Origin: a virus
Length of the DNA: 30,165 bases
Direction: 5' to 3' (one strand)
Virus record (IMG/VR): IMGVR_UViG_3300043772_001125
Coordinates: 1 to 30,165 of that record
Part shown: one piece after another, positions 16,893 to 23,572 of the stretch
Position numbering within the stretch: position 1 is the first letter of the stretch
How the letters are laid out: each line of letters begins with the position of its first letter
The notes under the pieces: generated by a model
Seen by the model: the letters and a program-made list of their open reading frames with translations, nothing else
Databases searched by the model: none
Told to the model about the DNA's origin: nothing
Translations under genes and position numbers: made by a program

Positions 16893-17882
16893 ATGGCATT
16901 AAAGAAAAAAGAAATATCATTGGATGCGATAAAATCCAAATATTCTACAAAAACAAAATATAAAGCGGAAGACTATTATTACTGCGGTGAAGCATTCCAT
17001 GAAGCGTGTGGAATACCCGGTCCTGTAATGGGGGGGATCAATCTTAATTTAGGGTTCAGTAACGCAGGAAAATCGACCGCAATGATTTTGGCGGCAGCTG
17101 ACGCACAAAGAAAAGGGCATTTACCAGTGTTTATAATCAGTGAAAAGAAATGGTCGTGGAAGCATGCCGTTGAGTTGGGGTTACAAGCACACCAGAATGA
17201 AGATGGGGAATGGGATGGTCATTTTATCTTTAACGACTCGTTTGATTATATTGAGCAAGCAACAGATTTTATGAACGATATCCTTGATGCTCAAGAAAAG
17301 GGGGATATTCCTTATAACCTACTATTCCTATGGGACTCAATAGGGTCCATCCCCTGCCAGATGACTTTTGAAGGTAAAGGTGGAGGAATGCACAATGCTA
17401 AGGTTTTAGCGGATAAAATAGGGATGGGAATCCATTCACGTATTACAAGGTCTAAAAAAGAAGATTTCCCCTATTATAATACATTTGTTGTGATAGCTCA
17501 ACCGTGGGTCCAACTTCCCGATTCTCCTATGGGTCAACCAGAGATTAAAAGTAAGGGGGGTGAAGCGATATGGTTAGCATCGTCGTTAGTATTTTTATTC
17601 GGAAATCAAAAAAGGTCGGGGATTAATCATATTGATGCAACTAAAAATAAAAGAAAAATATCATTCGCTATTAGGACAAAAGTATCTATACTTAAAAATC
17701 ACGTAAATGGGCTTGGCTTCAAGGATTCTAAACTAATTGCGGTTCATAATGGTTTTATTCAAGATACAAAGGAAGCGTTGGATAAGTATAAAGAAGAATA
17801 TGCGGACTACTGGGTTGAGAAAATGGGTGGGATTGATTTTACATTAACTGAATCAATTTCAGTGGAATCTGACGAAGATTAA
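16893..17882 (+). CDS. uvsX: RecA-like recombinase UvsX
   Basis: A 329-residue strand-exchange ATPase. The ATG at 16893 is chosen: the alternative ATG at 16842 lies within the terminator hairpin and would add a 17-residue hydrophobic extension. Walker A is GFSNAGKST (residues 54-62) and Walker B is NLLFLWDSIGS. The segment PEIKSKGGEAIWLASSLVFLF corresponds to the RecA/UvsX core that contacts DNA and ATP across subunits. UvsX forms filaments on single-stranded DNA with gp32, drives recombination-dependent replication and is normally loaded by UvsY, which is not seen in this window. The gene is followed after 52 bases by a small regulator and an HNH endonuclease, probably in the same transcript. 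Confidence 0.9.
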   Translation: MALKKKEISLDAIKSKYSTKTKYKAEDYYYCGEAFHEACGIPGPVMGGINLNLGFSNAGKSTAMILAAADAQRKGHLPVFIISEKKWSWKHAVELGLQAHQNEDGEWDGHFIFNDSFDYIEQATDFMNDILDAQEKGDIPYNLLFLWDSIGSIPCQMTFEGKGGGMHNAKVLADKIGMGIHSRITRSKKEDFPYYNTFVVIAQPWVQLPDSPMGQPEIKSKGGEAIWLASSLVFLFGNQKRSGINHIDATKNKRKISFAIRTKVSILKNHVNGLGFKDSKLIAVHNGFIQDTKEALDKYKEEYADYWVEKMGGIDFTLTESISVESDED

Positions 17883-17934
17883 AAAAAATCATAATTTTTA
17901 TACTTTTACTAAACTTTAAACTATTTATTAATAT

Positions 17935-18087
17935 ATGGGAAGAAAAAAAATTGACGACGATAAAAAAAAGGTTAAAATTGGGATTTCAATTGACCCCGAA
18001 CTACCTGGTTATTTTAAGGACAGAGCAATCAACATTTCTTCCCTAATTAATAAACTGTTAAGGGAATATGTAAAAAATGAAAAGTAA
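17935..18087 (+). CDS. Small ribbon-helix-helix (CopG/Arc-like) DNA-binding protein
   Basis: A 50-residue basic protein. After a Lys/Asp-rich start (GRKKIDDDKKK) comes a strand KVKIGISIDPELPGYF, a turn, then helix ISSLINKLLREYVKN. This is the ribbon-helix-helix pattern: one beta-strand that enters the major groove as a dimer, then two helices. Such proteins are usually repressors or antitoxins. Its last 11 bases overlap the start of the HNH endonuclease gene in another reading frame, so the pair is probably translationally coupled and the protein may control the endonuclease; that is inference. It has a TATTTAT leader motif (17922-17928) and no Shine-Dalgarno sequence. It could be missed by gene finders because of its length. 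Confidence 0.72.
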   Translation: MGRKKIDDDKKKVKIGISIDPELPGYFKDRAINISSLINKLLREYVKNEK

Positions 18088-18838
18088 AGTTTGTGTTAAA
18101 TGTGAAATGGAAAAGTCTGTTTGTGATTTTGGTAAATTAAAAACAAAAAAAGATGGGTATAGAGATGTTTGTAAAACCTGTAGAAATTTAAGTGAAAAAA
18201 AATATATTGGTGATAATACTAGATTGGCTAAGAAAAAATGGAGGGATAATAATAAAGATAAGATTAGGGAAAATTATGAAAAAAATAGAGATGTTAGGTT
18301 AAATTATCAGAAGGAATATAGATTGAATAATCCTGAAATTATTAGACTTCGTAAACAAAAACATTATAACGATAACAAAGAGACTATTCTATTAAAAACT
18401 AAAGAATATAGGTCAAAAAATAAAGAAAAAAGAAATAAACACGAACAAAATAAACGTAAAAATGACCCAATTTATACGTTGAAATGTAATCTTAGGAGTC
18501 GCACAAGTAGTTATTTATCCAAACGATTAATAACTAAAAATAACAAAACTTTTGAAATTGTAGGTTGTACCCCCCAGGAATTAAAAGATTATTTAGAAAA
18601 ACAATTCAAGGAAGGGATGACCTGGGAGAATTATGGTTTTTATGGTTGGCATATTGATCATATAATCCCATTAGCTTCAGCTGAAACGGAGGAAGAATTA
18701 CTTAAGTTATTTCATTATACTAATCTTCAACCATTGTGGGCGGAAGAAAATTTACTTAAAAGTAATAAAATCACCCCCACCAACGACAACGCCCCCACCG
18801 ACAACACCGAACAAACCAATAACAATCCCACTGAATAA
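18077..18838 (+). CDS. Free-standing HNH homing-type endonuclease
   Basis: A 253-residue protein. A zinc ribbon is visible at the N-terminus (C6-x2-C9 and C32-x2-C35). Residues ~50-135 are extremely Lys/Arg/Asn-rich, helical and probably DNA-binding. The HNH nuclease lies at ~185-231: GWHIDHIIPLAS (Asp194-His195), TNLQPLWA (Asn216) and EENLLKSNK (Asn225), the HNN variant of the motif. Such genes spread by cutting alleles that lack them; here it sits between uvsX and the exonuclease gene, a usual neighbourhood for phage homing endonucleases. The last ~23 residues are a Thr/Asn/Pro-rich tail written in C- and A-rich codons, unlike the rest of the gene. It overlaps the ribbon-helix-helix gene by 11 bases. 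Confidence 0.88.
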   Translation: MKSKVCVKCEMEKSVCDFGKLKTKKDGYRDVCKTCRNLSEKKYIGDNTRLAKKKWRDNNKDKIRENYEKNRDVRLNYQKEYRLNNPEIIRLRKQKHYNDNKETILLKTKEYRSKNKEKRNKHEQNKRKNDPIYTLKCNLRSRTSSYLSKRLITKNNKTFEIVGCTPQELKDYLEKQFKEGMTWENYGFYGWHIDHIIPLASAETEEELLKLFHYTNLQPLWAEENLLKSNKITPTNDNAPTDNTEQTNNNPTE

Positions 18839-18847
18839 ATAATTAAT

Positions 18848-18887
18848 GTTATACCCTTAAAATTATTTGATTTTTTAAGGGTATAAC
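18848..18887 (+). promoter_or_regulatory. Perfect 15-bp inverted repeat overlapping a promoter
   Basis: GTTATACCCTTAAAA (18848-18862) is the exact reverse complement of TTTTAAGGGTATAAC (18873-18887), with a 10-base loop. There is no T-run after it, which weakens a terminator role. The -33 TTTG of the next promoter lies in the loop and the right arm fills its spacer, so an operator for a dimeric repressor is possible. It may also stop transcripts from the HNH gene. Confidence 0.8.
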
Positions 18888-18897
18888 CTTATATTTG
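18866..18897 (+). promoter_or_regulatory. Bacteroidetes-type promoter of the replication/RNR operon
   Basis: TTTG (18866-18869), 20 bases, then TATATTTG (18890-18897) matches the Bacteroidetes housekeeping consensus (-33 TTTG, -7 TAnnTTTG, spacing 19-21). The expected start of transcription near 18904 leaves a leader of about 25 bases before the ATG at 18929. No terminator is seen downstream until 26018, so it could drive five genes. Confidence 0.78.
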
Positions 18898-18928
18898 TAC
18901 TATTATTGAACCAAGTAATAAAAATTAA

Positions 18929-19945
18929 ATGGGTAGGAACTCAAAAGTAAAAACTTTATTAATTGATGGTGAAAATCTATTTAAGATCGGATTATTTGGT
19001 GTTAAGGATTATTATCACAATGAAAAACACGTTGGTGCCATATGGCATTTCTTAAATACAATACAAAAATTTATTGAAGACCATAATTTGGACAAGGTTA
19101 TGGTATTTTGGGATGGTGATGAAAATCGTTCATCCAGAAGGTTATTATACCCCCAATATAAGTTAAATCGTCGTGAACGTGTTCGTACATATGATCAGGA
19201 GTCGTATGATTATCAACGTCAACGTATTAAACAATATATGGAGGAGTTGTTTGTCCGTCAGGTGGAAATTGATGGTAATGAAGCGGATGATTTGATTGCT
19301 TATTATTGTCAAATTTCAACGAATGAAGAAAAGATTATATATTCTGGTGATGTTGATTTAACCCAACTTATTTCTGAAGATGTATCGGTGTATAGTCCAA
19401 TCTTAAAGACGATGTATAAGGTTGGTGATAAGGTAAAGATTGATAAGGTATATATTCCCCACTATAACATATTAACGTATAAGGTATTATCTGGTGATAA
19501 GTCGGATAACATTGATGGTATCTATTATTTGGGGGAGAAGAATATTATTAAGTTATTTCCTGAGATACTTGAAATAAAGATAACAATTAACGATATTTTA
19601 GATAAGGCTAATACGTTAATATTGGAAGATAAAAAAAATAATTCATTGAAGAATTTGTTGTCAGGTAAAACAAAAAGTGGTATATTTGGTGAAGAATTCT
19701 TTAAGATAAGTAATAAGATAATTGATTTGTTTAACCCTTTAATTAATGAAGATGGAAAAAATGTTGTAGAGTTGTATTATAAAGAAGTCTTGGATCCAGA
19801 AGGTAGGGGATACAAGAATGCCATGAAAATGATGATGGAAGATGGATTATTTAAGTACTTACCAAAGAGAGATAACGCGTGGGTTGATTTTCTAAAACCA
19901 TTCTTAAAGTTAACCCGCAAAGAAAAAAGAAAATATAATAATTAA
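18929..19945 (+). CDS. 5'-3' exonuclease / flap endonuclease (T4 RNase H type)
   Basis: A 338-residue nuclease of the FEN1/T4 RNase H family, which removes RNA primers and flaps on the lagging strand. The metal-binding acids are in place: Asp13 (LLIDGENL), Asp62 and Asp64 (VFWDGDENRSSRR), Glu118, Asp120 and Asp121 (DGNEADDLIAYY), Asp141 and Asp143 (YSGDVDLTQLI), and the helix-hairpin-helix entry with Asp190 and Asp193 (LSGDKSDNIDGIYYLGEK). The length is near that of T4 RNase H (305). It is the first gene after the promoter at 18866 and lies 5 bases from the next gene. The C-terminal 110 residues are Lys-rich and less typical. It might be named rnh by T4 analogy; no symbol is assigned because orthology was not tested. 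Confidence 0.88.
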   Translation: MGRNSKVKTLLIDGENLFKIGLFGVKDYYHNEKHVGAIWHFLNTIQKFIEDHNLDKVMVFWDGDENRSSRRLLYPQYKLNRRERVRTYDQESYDYQRQRIKQYMEELFVRQVEIDGNEADDLIAYYCQISTNEEKIIYSGDVDLTQLISEDVSVYSPILKTMYKVGDKVKIDKVYIPHYNILTYKVLSGDKSDNIDGIYYLGEKNIIKLFPEILEIKITINDILDKANTLILEDKKNNSLKNLLSGKTKSGIFGEEFFKISNKIIDLFNPLINEDGKNVVELYYKEVLDPEGRGYKNAMKMMMEDGLFKYLPKRDNAWVDFLKPFLKLTRKEKRKYNN

Positions 19946-19950
19946 TTTTT

Positions 19951-20403
19951 ATGAAAGAGCAAGAGATCACAAAATTGGAATTTTTGATGAATATTAACGA
20001 CAATATCATCGTTCAACGTTTTTTTAATGTTAGAGAATTTAACGCTAACGCAAAAAACTCAATTGAGTTATATGATTTAATTAATGACTTCAAAACGGAT
20101 TTGGAACGTCAATTAAGAATTAAGACAACATCGTATATGTTGGACAATCAATATGAAATAACGACAAATCCATCTGTTATGGATACATCAAAGACTTCCG
20201 GACCTGAGTATATCAACATTTCAATTAAGATGAATGATAATGTTGTATTTGTTAGAGGAATTGACGCTAAGGTATATCCACCAAAAGTTAGATATACAGT
20301 TGATGTTAGACCACACCTTAAAGATTTATTGTTAAATTTAACGGATGTTTTCTCTTCCGAAAATTTAACATTTGAATATGGTCAAAAAGCATTGGTTGCG
20401 TAA
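19951..20403 (+). CDS. Unknown 150-residue protein between exonuclease and helicase
   Basis: The protein is mixed alpha/beta in appearance: a helical start (EITKLEFLMNINDNIIVQRF), a helix around 35-55 (ELYDLINDFKTDLERQLRIK), a middle of strands (YINISIKMNDNVVFVRGIDA and RYTVDVRP) and a final helix (LKDLLLNLTDVF). No Cys cluster, membrane helix or catalytic motif is visible and no family was recognised. The start is 5 bases after the exonuclease gene and the stop is 27 bases before the helicase gene, so it is made together with replication proteins. A replisome accessory such as a loader or clamp helper is only a guess from position; the size and sequence do not obviously match T4 gp59. Confidence 0.72.
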   Translation: MKEQEITKLEFLMNINDNIIVQRFFNVREFNANAKNSIELYDLINDFKTDLERQLRIKTTSYMLDNQYEITTNPSVMDTSKTSGPEYINISIKMNDNVVFVRGIDAKVYPPKVRYTVDVRPHLKDLLLNLTDVFSSENLTFEYGQKALVA

Positions 20404-20415
20404 TATTTATTAAAA

Positions 20416-20422
20416 AAAGGAG
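20416..20422 (+). promoter_or_regulatory. Strong Shine-Dalgarno sequence AAAGGAG before the helicase gene
   Basis: AAAGGAG lies 8 bases before a GTG (20431) and 11 bases before the ATG (20434). The spacing favours GTG, the codon favours ATG; both give the same protein but for one residue. No other gene start in this window has a comparable site, so its presence here is notable. Confidence 0.7.
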
Positions 20423-20430
20423 TAGACTGA

Positions 20431-22596
20431 GTGATGAGTAAGAATAAGAATTTTGAATATTTGGGTAGTGGATTTCAACTACAATTATTAAACCAGTTGG
20501 TTGTTGATAAGGACTTTGCCAAAACGATAATTGATGTTATTGACGTGAATTATTTTGAAAACAAATACTTCAAGTTGATTCTTCAGATGATCAAGGAATA
20601 TTATTCAAGATATGAAAATGTTCCAAACTACGATACGTTAAAACAATTGACGTTATCCGAAATTGCTCAAGAAAATGCTGCCAAGTTGGTTATTGATACC
20701 ATCAAGAAGATTCAAGACGCACCAATGGATGGTCAAGAATTTGTTCAAGAAAAAGCCTTAAAATTCTGTAAACAACAAGAATTGCAAAAGGTTATGGTTA
20801 AAGCCCAAAAGATTATTGATGGGGGTGAATTTGAGAATTACGATAAGGTGGAACAACTTGTTCGTGATGCCCTACAGGTGGGACAACATGATAACGATAT
20901 GATGGATGTTTTTTCCGATCTTGATGAAGTATTGGAGGAAGATTATCGTCACCCAATTCCGATGGGAATTTCTGGTATTGACCGATTATTAAAGGGCGGT
21001 TTGGCCAAGGGTGAAATTGGGGTTGTCCTTGCTCCTACGGGTGTTGGAAAAGAACATGGGGTATCTGAACCCTTATTAACACCAACTGGGTGGACAACAA
21101 TGGGGGAAATCAATATAGGTGATAAAGTTATCGGTAGTGATGGTAAAGAACAATATGTATTGGGGAAATACCCCCAAGGAGTAAAACCAATTTATAAGGT
21201 TGAATTTACGGATGGTACTTTTGTTAATTGTGGTCTTGAACATTTATGGACGGTTAAGGAAAATGATTCAAAAGAATTTGTTGTATTAACAGCAAACAAT
21301 ATTATGGATGGGTTAAACCAGGGGAATGTTTATCAACTACCAATGGTTAAACCGGTTGAATTCCAAGGACAAGAAGTTGATGAAGATCCATATGAATTCG
21401 GTTTATCTTTATATGATGGGGATGTTATTACAGAAGAAATCACAATAACACAATGTTCAAAATATATCTATAACACTGTTAACGTTCGTTTGAACTTATT
21501 GAGGGGGTTATTTGATACCTTGGCAACAATGGATGAACAAGGATATATTATTTGTGAAATAAATGACGGAAATAAAGCGGTTATTAGAGAATTAGTGTTA
21601 TCTTTGGGGGGTATTAATGAAGATATGGGGGATAATTTTAGAATAACATTCACAACTGGTTTAATTCCTTTTGGGGTCTTAAATAAGATTGATGAATACC
21701 TTGAAGTTAATAAACCAATTCAACAAAAATACGTTAAAGGTATTACATACTCCCACGATGAAGAAGCGGTGTGTATTAAGGTGTCTAATCCGGATGAATT
21801 ATATGTATCTAGGGACTACGTTTTAACACACAACACAACAATGTTAACCAAAATCGCTAATAGTGCGTTTAATCATGGATATAATGTACTACAAATCTTT
21901 TTTGAAGATAATAAGAAAATTATTCAACGTAAACATTATACCTTATGGACAAAAATACATCCAGATGAATTGACGAACAGAAAAGATGAAGTCTTAAAAC
22001 GTGTTAGGGAAATTGAAACCACAATGGAAAATAAGTTGATCTTATGTAAAATGCCATCGGATAGTGTAACGATTTCGCAAATTAAGAATAAGATTCGTAA
22101 AATGATTGCGGACGGAATCAAGATTGATATGGTTGTTTTGGATTATATTGACTGTGTGATATCGGATCGTCAAATTGAAAACGAATGGAAAGCGGAAGGT
22201 GCAGTGATGCGTGGGTTTGAATCAATGTGTCATGAATTAAATCTAGTTGGGTGGCTAGGCACACAAGGTGGGAGGTCAAGTATTTCCGCCGAAGTGGTGA
22301 CCACCGACCAAATGGGGGGTTCAATTAAGAAGGCACAAGTTGGACACGTTATTTTAACAATCGCCCGAACATTACCCCAAAAGGAAATGAAGTTGGCAAC
22401 AATGGCGATAACAAAATCTAGGATTGGTGATGATGGTATTGTGTTTGAAAATTGTAAATTTGACAACGGAATGTTAGATATTGATACAGATACCTCAACG
22501 ACGTTTTTGGGTCATGAAGAAAAACAGGAACAACGAAATAAGGATCGCATTAGAGAATTAATGGATAAAAGAAAAGAAAAACAAAAAACCGAGTAA
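20431..22596 (+). CDS. 41: Replicative DNA helicase, gp41/DnaB-like, interrupted by an intein
   Basis: A 721-residue precursor; removing a 261-residue intein leaves 460 residues, close to T4 gp41 (475). The helicase unwinds the fork as a hexameric ring. Residues 1-~150 are the helical N-terminal domain. The RecA-like core starts with the linker PIPMGISGIDRLLKGGLAKG. Walker A is APTGVGK (201-207), cut by the intein, and continues after it as TTML (469-472). Walker B is VVLDYIDC, followed by the DNA-loop region WLGTQGGRSSISAE and DQMGGSIKKAQVGH. The C-terminus is Lys/Glu-rich. Because the P-loop is split, the enzyme should be inactive until splicing. It is in one operon with the exonuclease and with nrdB (3-base gap), linking fork progress and dNTP supply. 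Confidence 0.9.
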   Translation: MMSKNKNFEYLGSGFQLQLLNQLVVDKDFAKTIIDVIDVNYFENKYFKLILQMIKEYYSRYENVPNYDTLKQLTLSEIAQENAAKLVIDTIKKIQDAPMDGQEFVQEKALKFCKQQELQKVMVKAQKIIDGGEFENYDKVEQLVRDALQVGQHDNDMMDVFSDLDEVLEEDYRHPIPMGISGIDRLLKGGLAKGEIGVVLAPTGVGKEHGVSEPLLTPTGWTTMGEINIGDKVIGSDGKEQYVLGKYPQGVKPIYKVEFTDGTFVNCGLEHLWTVKENDSKEFVVLTANNIMDGLNQGNVYQLPMVKPVEFQGQEVDEDPYEFGLSLYDGDVITEEITITQCSKYIYNTVNVRLNLLRGLFDTLATMDEQGYIICEINDGNKAVIRELVLSLGGINEDMGDNFRITFTTGLIPFGVLNKIDEYLEVNKPIQQKYVKGITYSHDEEAVCIKVSNPDELYVSRDYVLTHNTTMLTKIANSAFNHGYNVLQIFFEDNKKIIQRKHYTLWTKIHPDELTNRKDEVLKRVREIETTMENKLILCKMPSDSVTISQIKNKIRKMIADGIKIDMVVLDYIDCVISDRQIENEWKAEGAVMRGFESMCHELNLVGWLGTQGGRSSISAEVVTTDQMGGSIKKAQVGHVILTIARTLPQKEMKLATMAITKSRIGDDGIVFENCKFDNGMLDIDTDTSTTFLGHEEKQEQRNKDRIRELMDKRKEKQKTE
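21052..21834 (+). mobile_element. Intein in the helicase P-loop, class 3 type, with decayed LAGLIDADG domain
   Basis: A 261-residue protein insert between Lys207 and Thr469 of the helicase precursor. The boundaries follow from restoring GVGK-TTML. Block A is TPTGWTTMGEINIGDKVIGS, preceded by EHGVSEP with no Cys or Ser at position 1. Block B ends in EHLW (Trp273). Block F has Cys448 (AVCIKVSNPDELYV). The end is VLTHN, followed by Thr. Absent Cys1 with Trp in block B, Cys in block F and Thr at +1 is the set known for class 3 inteins. Between blocks B and F there are two weak LAGLIDADG-like helices: EFGLSLYDGD, and LRGLFDTLAT (357-366) followed by VIRELVLSLGG, where a DADG-like end is expected. 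The homing nuclease therefore looks dead while the splicing part looks intact. Confidence 0.85.
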
Positions 22597-22599
22597 ATT

Positions 22600-23547
22600 A
22601 TGGAAAAAATTTTAACAACAAACCCAAATCGTTTTGTGATATTTCCCATCCAATACAATGATATTTGGGAATATTACCAACAACACCAAGCGGCATTCTG
22701 GACGGCAGAAGAAGTTGATTTAACGGATGATATTCGTGATTGGTCAAACTTATCGGAGAATGAACAATATTTCATTAAGAATGTATTATCATTTTTCGCG
22801 GCATCGGATGGTATTGTTAATGAAAACTTAGCGGAAAACTTCTTAAAGGAGGTACAGTACCCTGAAGCGAAGTTTTTCTACGGATTTCAGTTAGCAATGG
22901 AGAATATTCACTCGTTGATGTATTCTTTATTAATAGATACTTATATAAGTAATCCGAATGAAAAGGATGAATGTTTTAACGCCATTGAACGACTACCAGC
23001 GGTACAGAAGAAGGCTAACTGGGCCTTGAATTGGATTAATGATTCAACATTCCAGGAACGACTTGTTGCTTTTGCTGCCGTAGAAGGGATATTTTTCTCT
23101 GGTTCATTTTGTTCAATATTTTGGTTAAAATCAAGGGGTGTGATGCGTGGACTTTGTGATGCGAATGCCTTAATATTTAAGGACGAAAATCTACATTGTG
23201 ATTTTGCGATTCACTTGTTGAATAACCATATTGAGAATAAACCGAGTGAAAAACGAATTAAAGAAATATTGTTATCAGCATTGGAAATTGAAAAGGAGTT
23301 TATTACAGAATCATTACCAGTATCAATGATCGGAATGAACCAAAATTTAATGAAACAATATTTGGAGTTCGTTGTTGATGGTTTATTGGTTAAGTTGGGA
23401 TGTTCAAAAGAATTTAACGTGGAACAACCATTTAAGTTCATGGAACAAATTGCCGTTGAAACCAAGGGGAATTATTTTGAGTCAAGGACCATTGAATATC
23501 AAAAGGCAAAGATGAATGAATCAATAACATTCACGGACGATTTTTAG
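22600..23547 (+). CDS. nrdB: Class I ribonucleotide reductase, beta subunit
   Basis: A 315-residue protein that houses the di-iron site and tyrosyl radical used by the alpha subunit to reduce ribonucleotides. All ligands are visible: Asp70, Glu101 and His104, then Glu162, Glu196 and His199. The radical Tyr is Tyr108 in [10 protein letters not shown], the expected four residues after the His. The C-terminus ends SITFTDDF, the short acidic and aromatic tail that docks on the alpha subunit, closer to the eukaryotic-style tail than to that of E. coli NrdB. The length is slightly under the usual 340-390. The gene starts 3 bases after the helicase gene and precedes nrdA by 25 bases, giving the order nrdB-nrdA. 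Confidence 0.93.
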   Translation: MEKILTTNPNRFVIFPIQYNDIWEYYQQHQAAFWTAEEVDLTDDIRDWSNLSENEQYFIKNVLSFFAASDGIVNENLAENFLKEVQYPEAKFFYGFQLAMENIHSLMYSLLIDTYISNPNEKDECFNAIERLPAVQKKANWALNWINDSTFQERLVAFAAVEGIFFSGSFCSIFWLKSRGVMRGLCDANALIFKDENLHCDFAIHLLNNHIENKPSEKRIKEILLSALEIEKEFITESLPVSMIGMNQNLMKQYLEFVVDGLLVKLGCSKEFNVEQPFKFMEQIAVETKGNYFESRTIEYQKAKMNESITFTDDF

Positions 23548-23572
23548 GATTTACATAAAAATTAAGAAAAAA

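Noticed and set aside
17899-17906. TATACTTT as a promoter for the ribbon-helix-helix gene
   Set aside because: There is no TTTG at the -33 distance and the match to TAnnTTTG is imperfect; in DNA this AT-rich it is not convincing.
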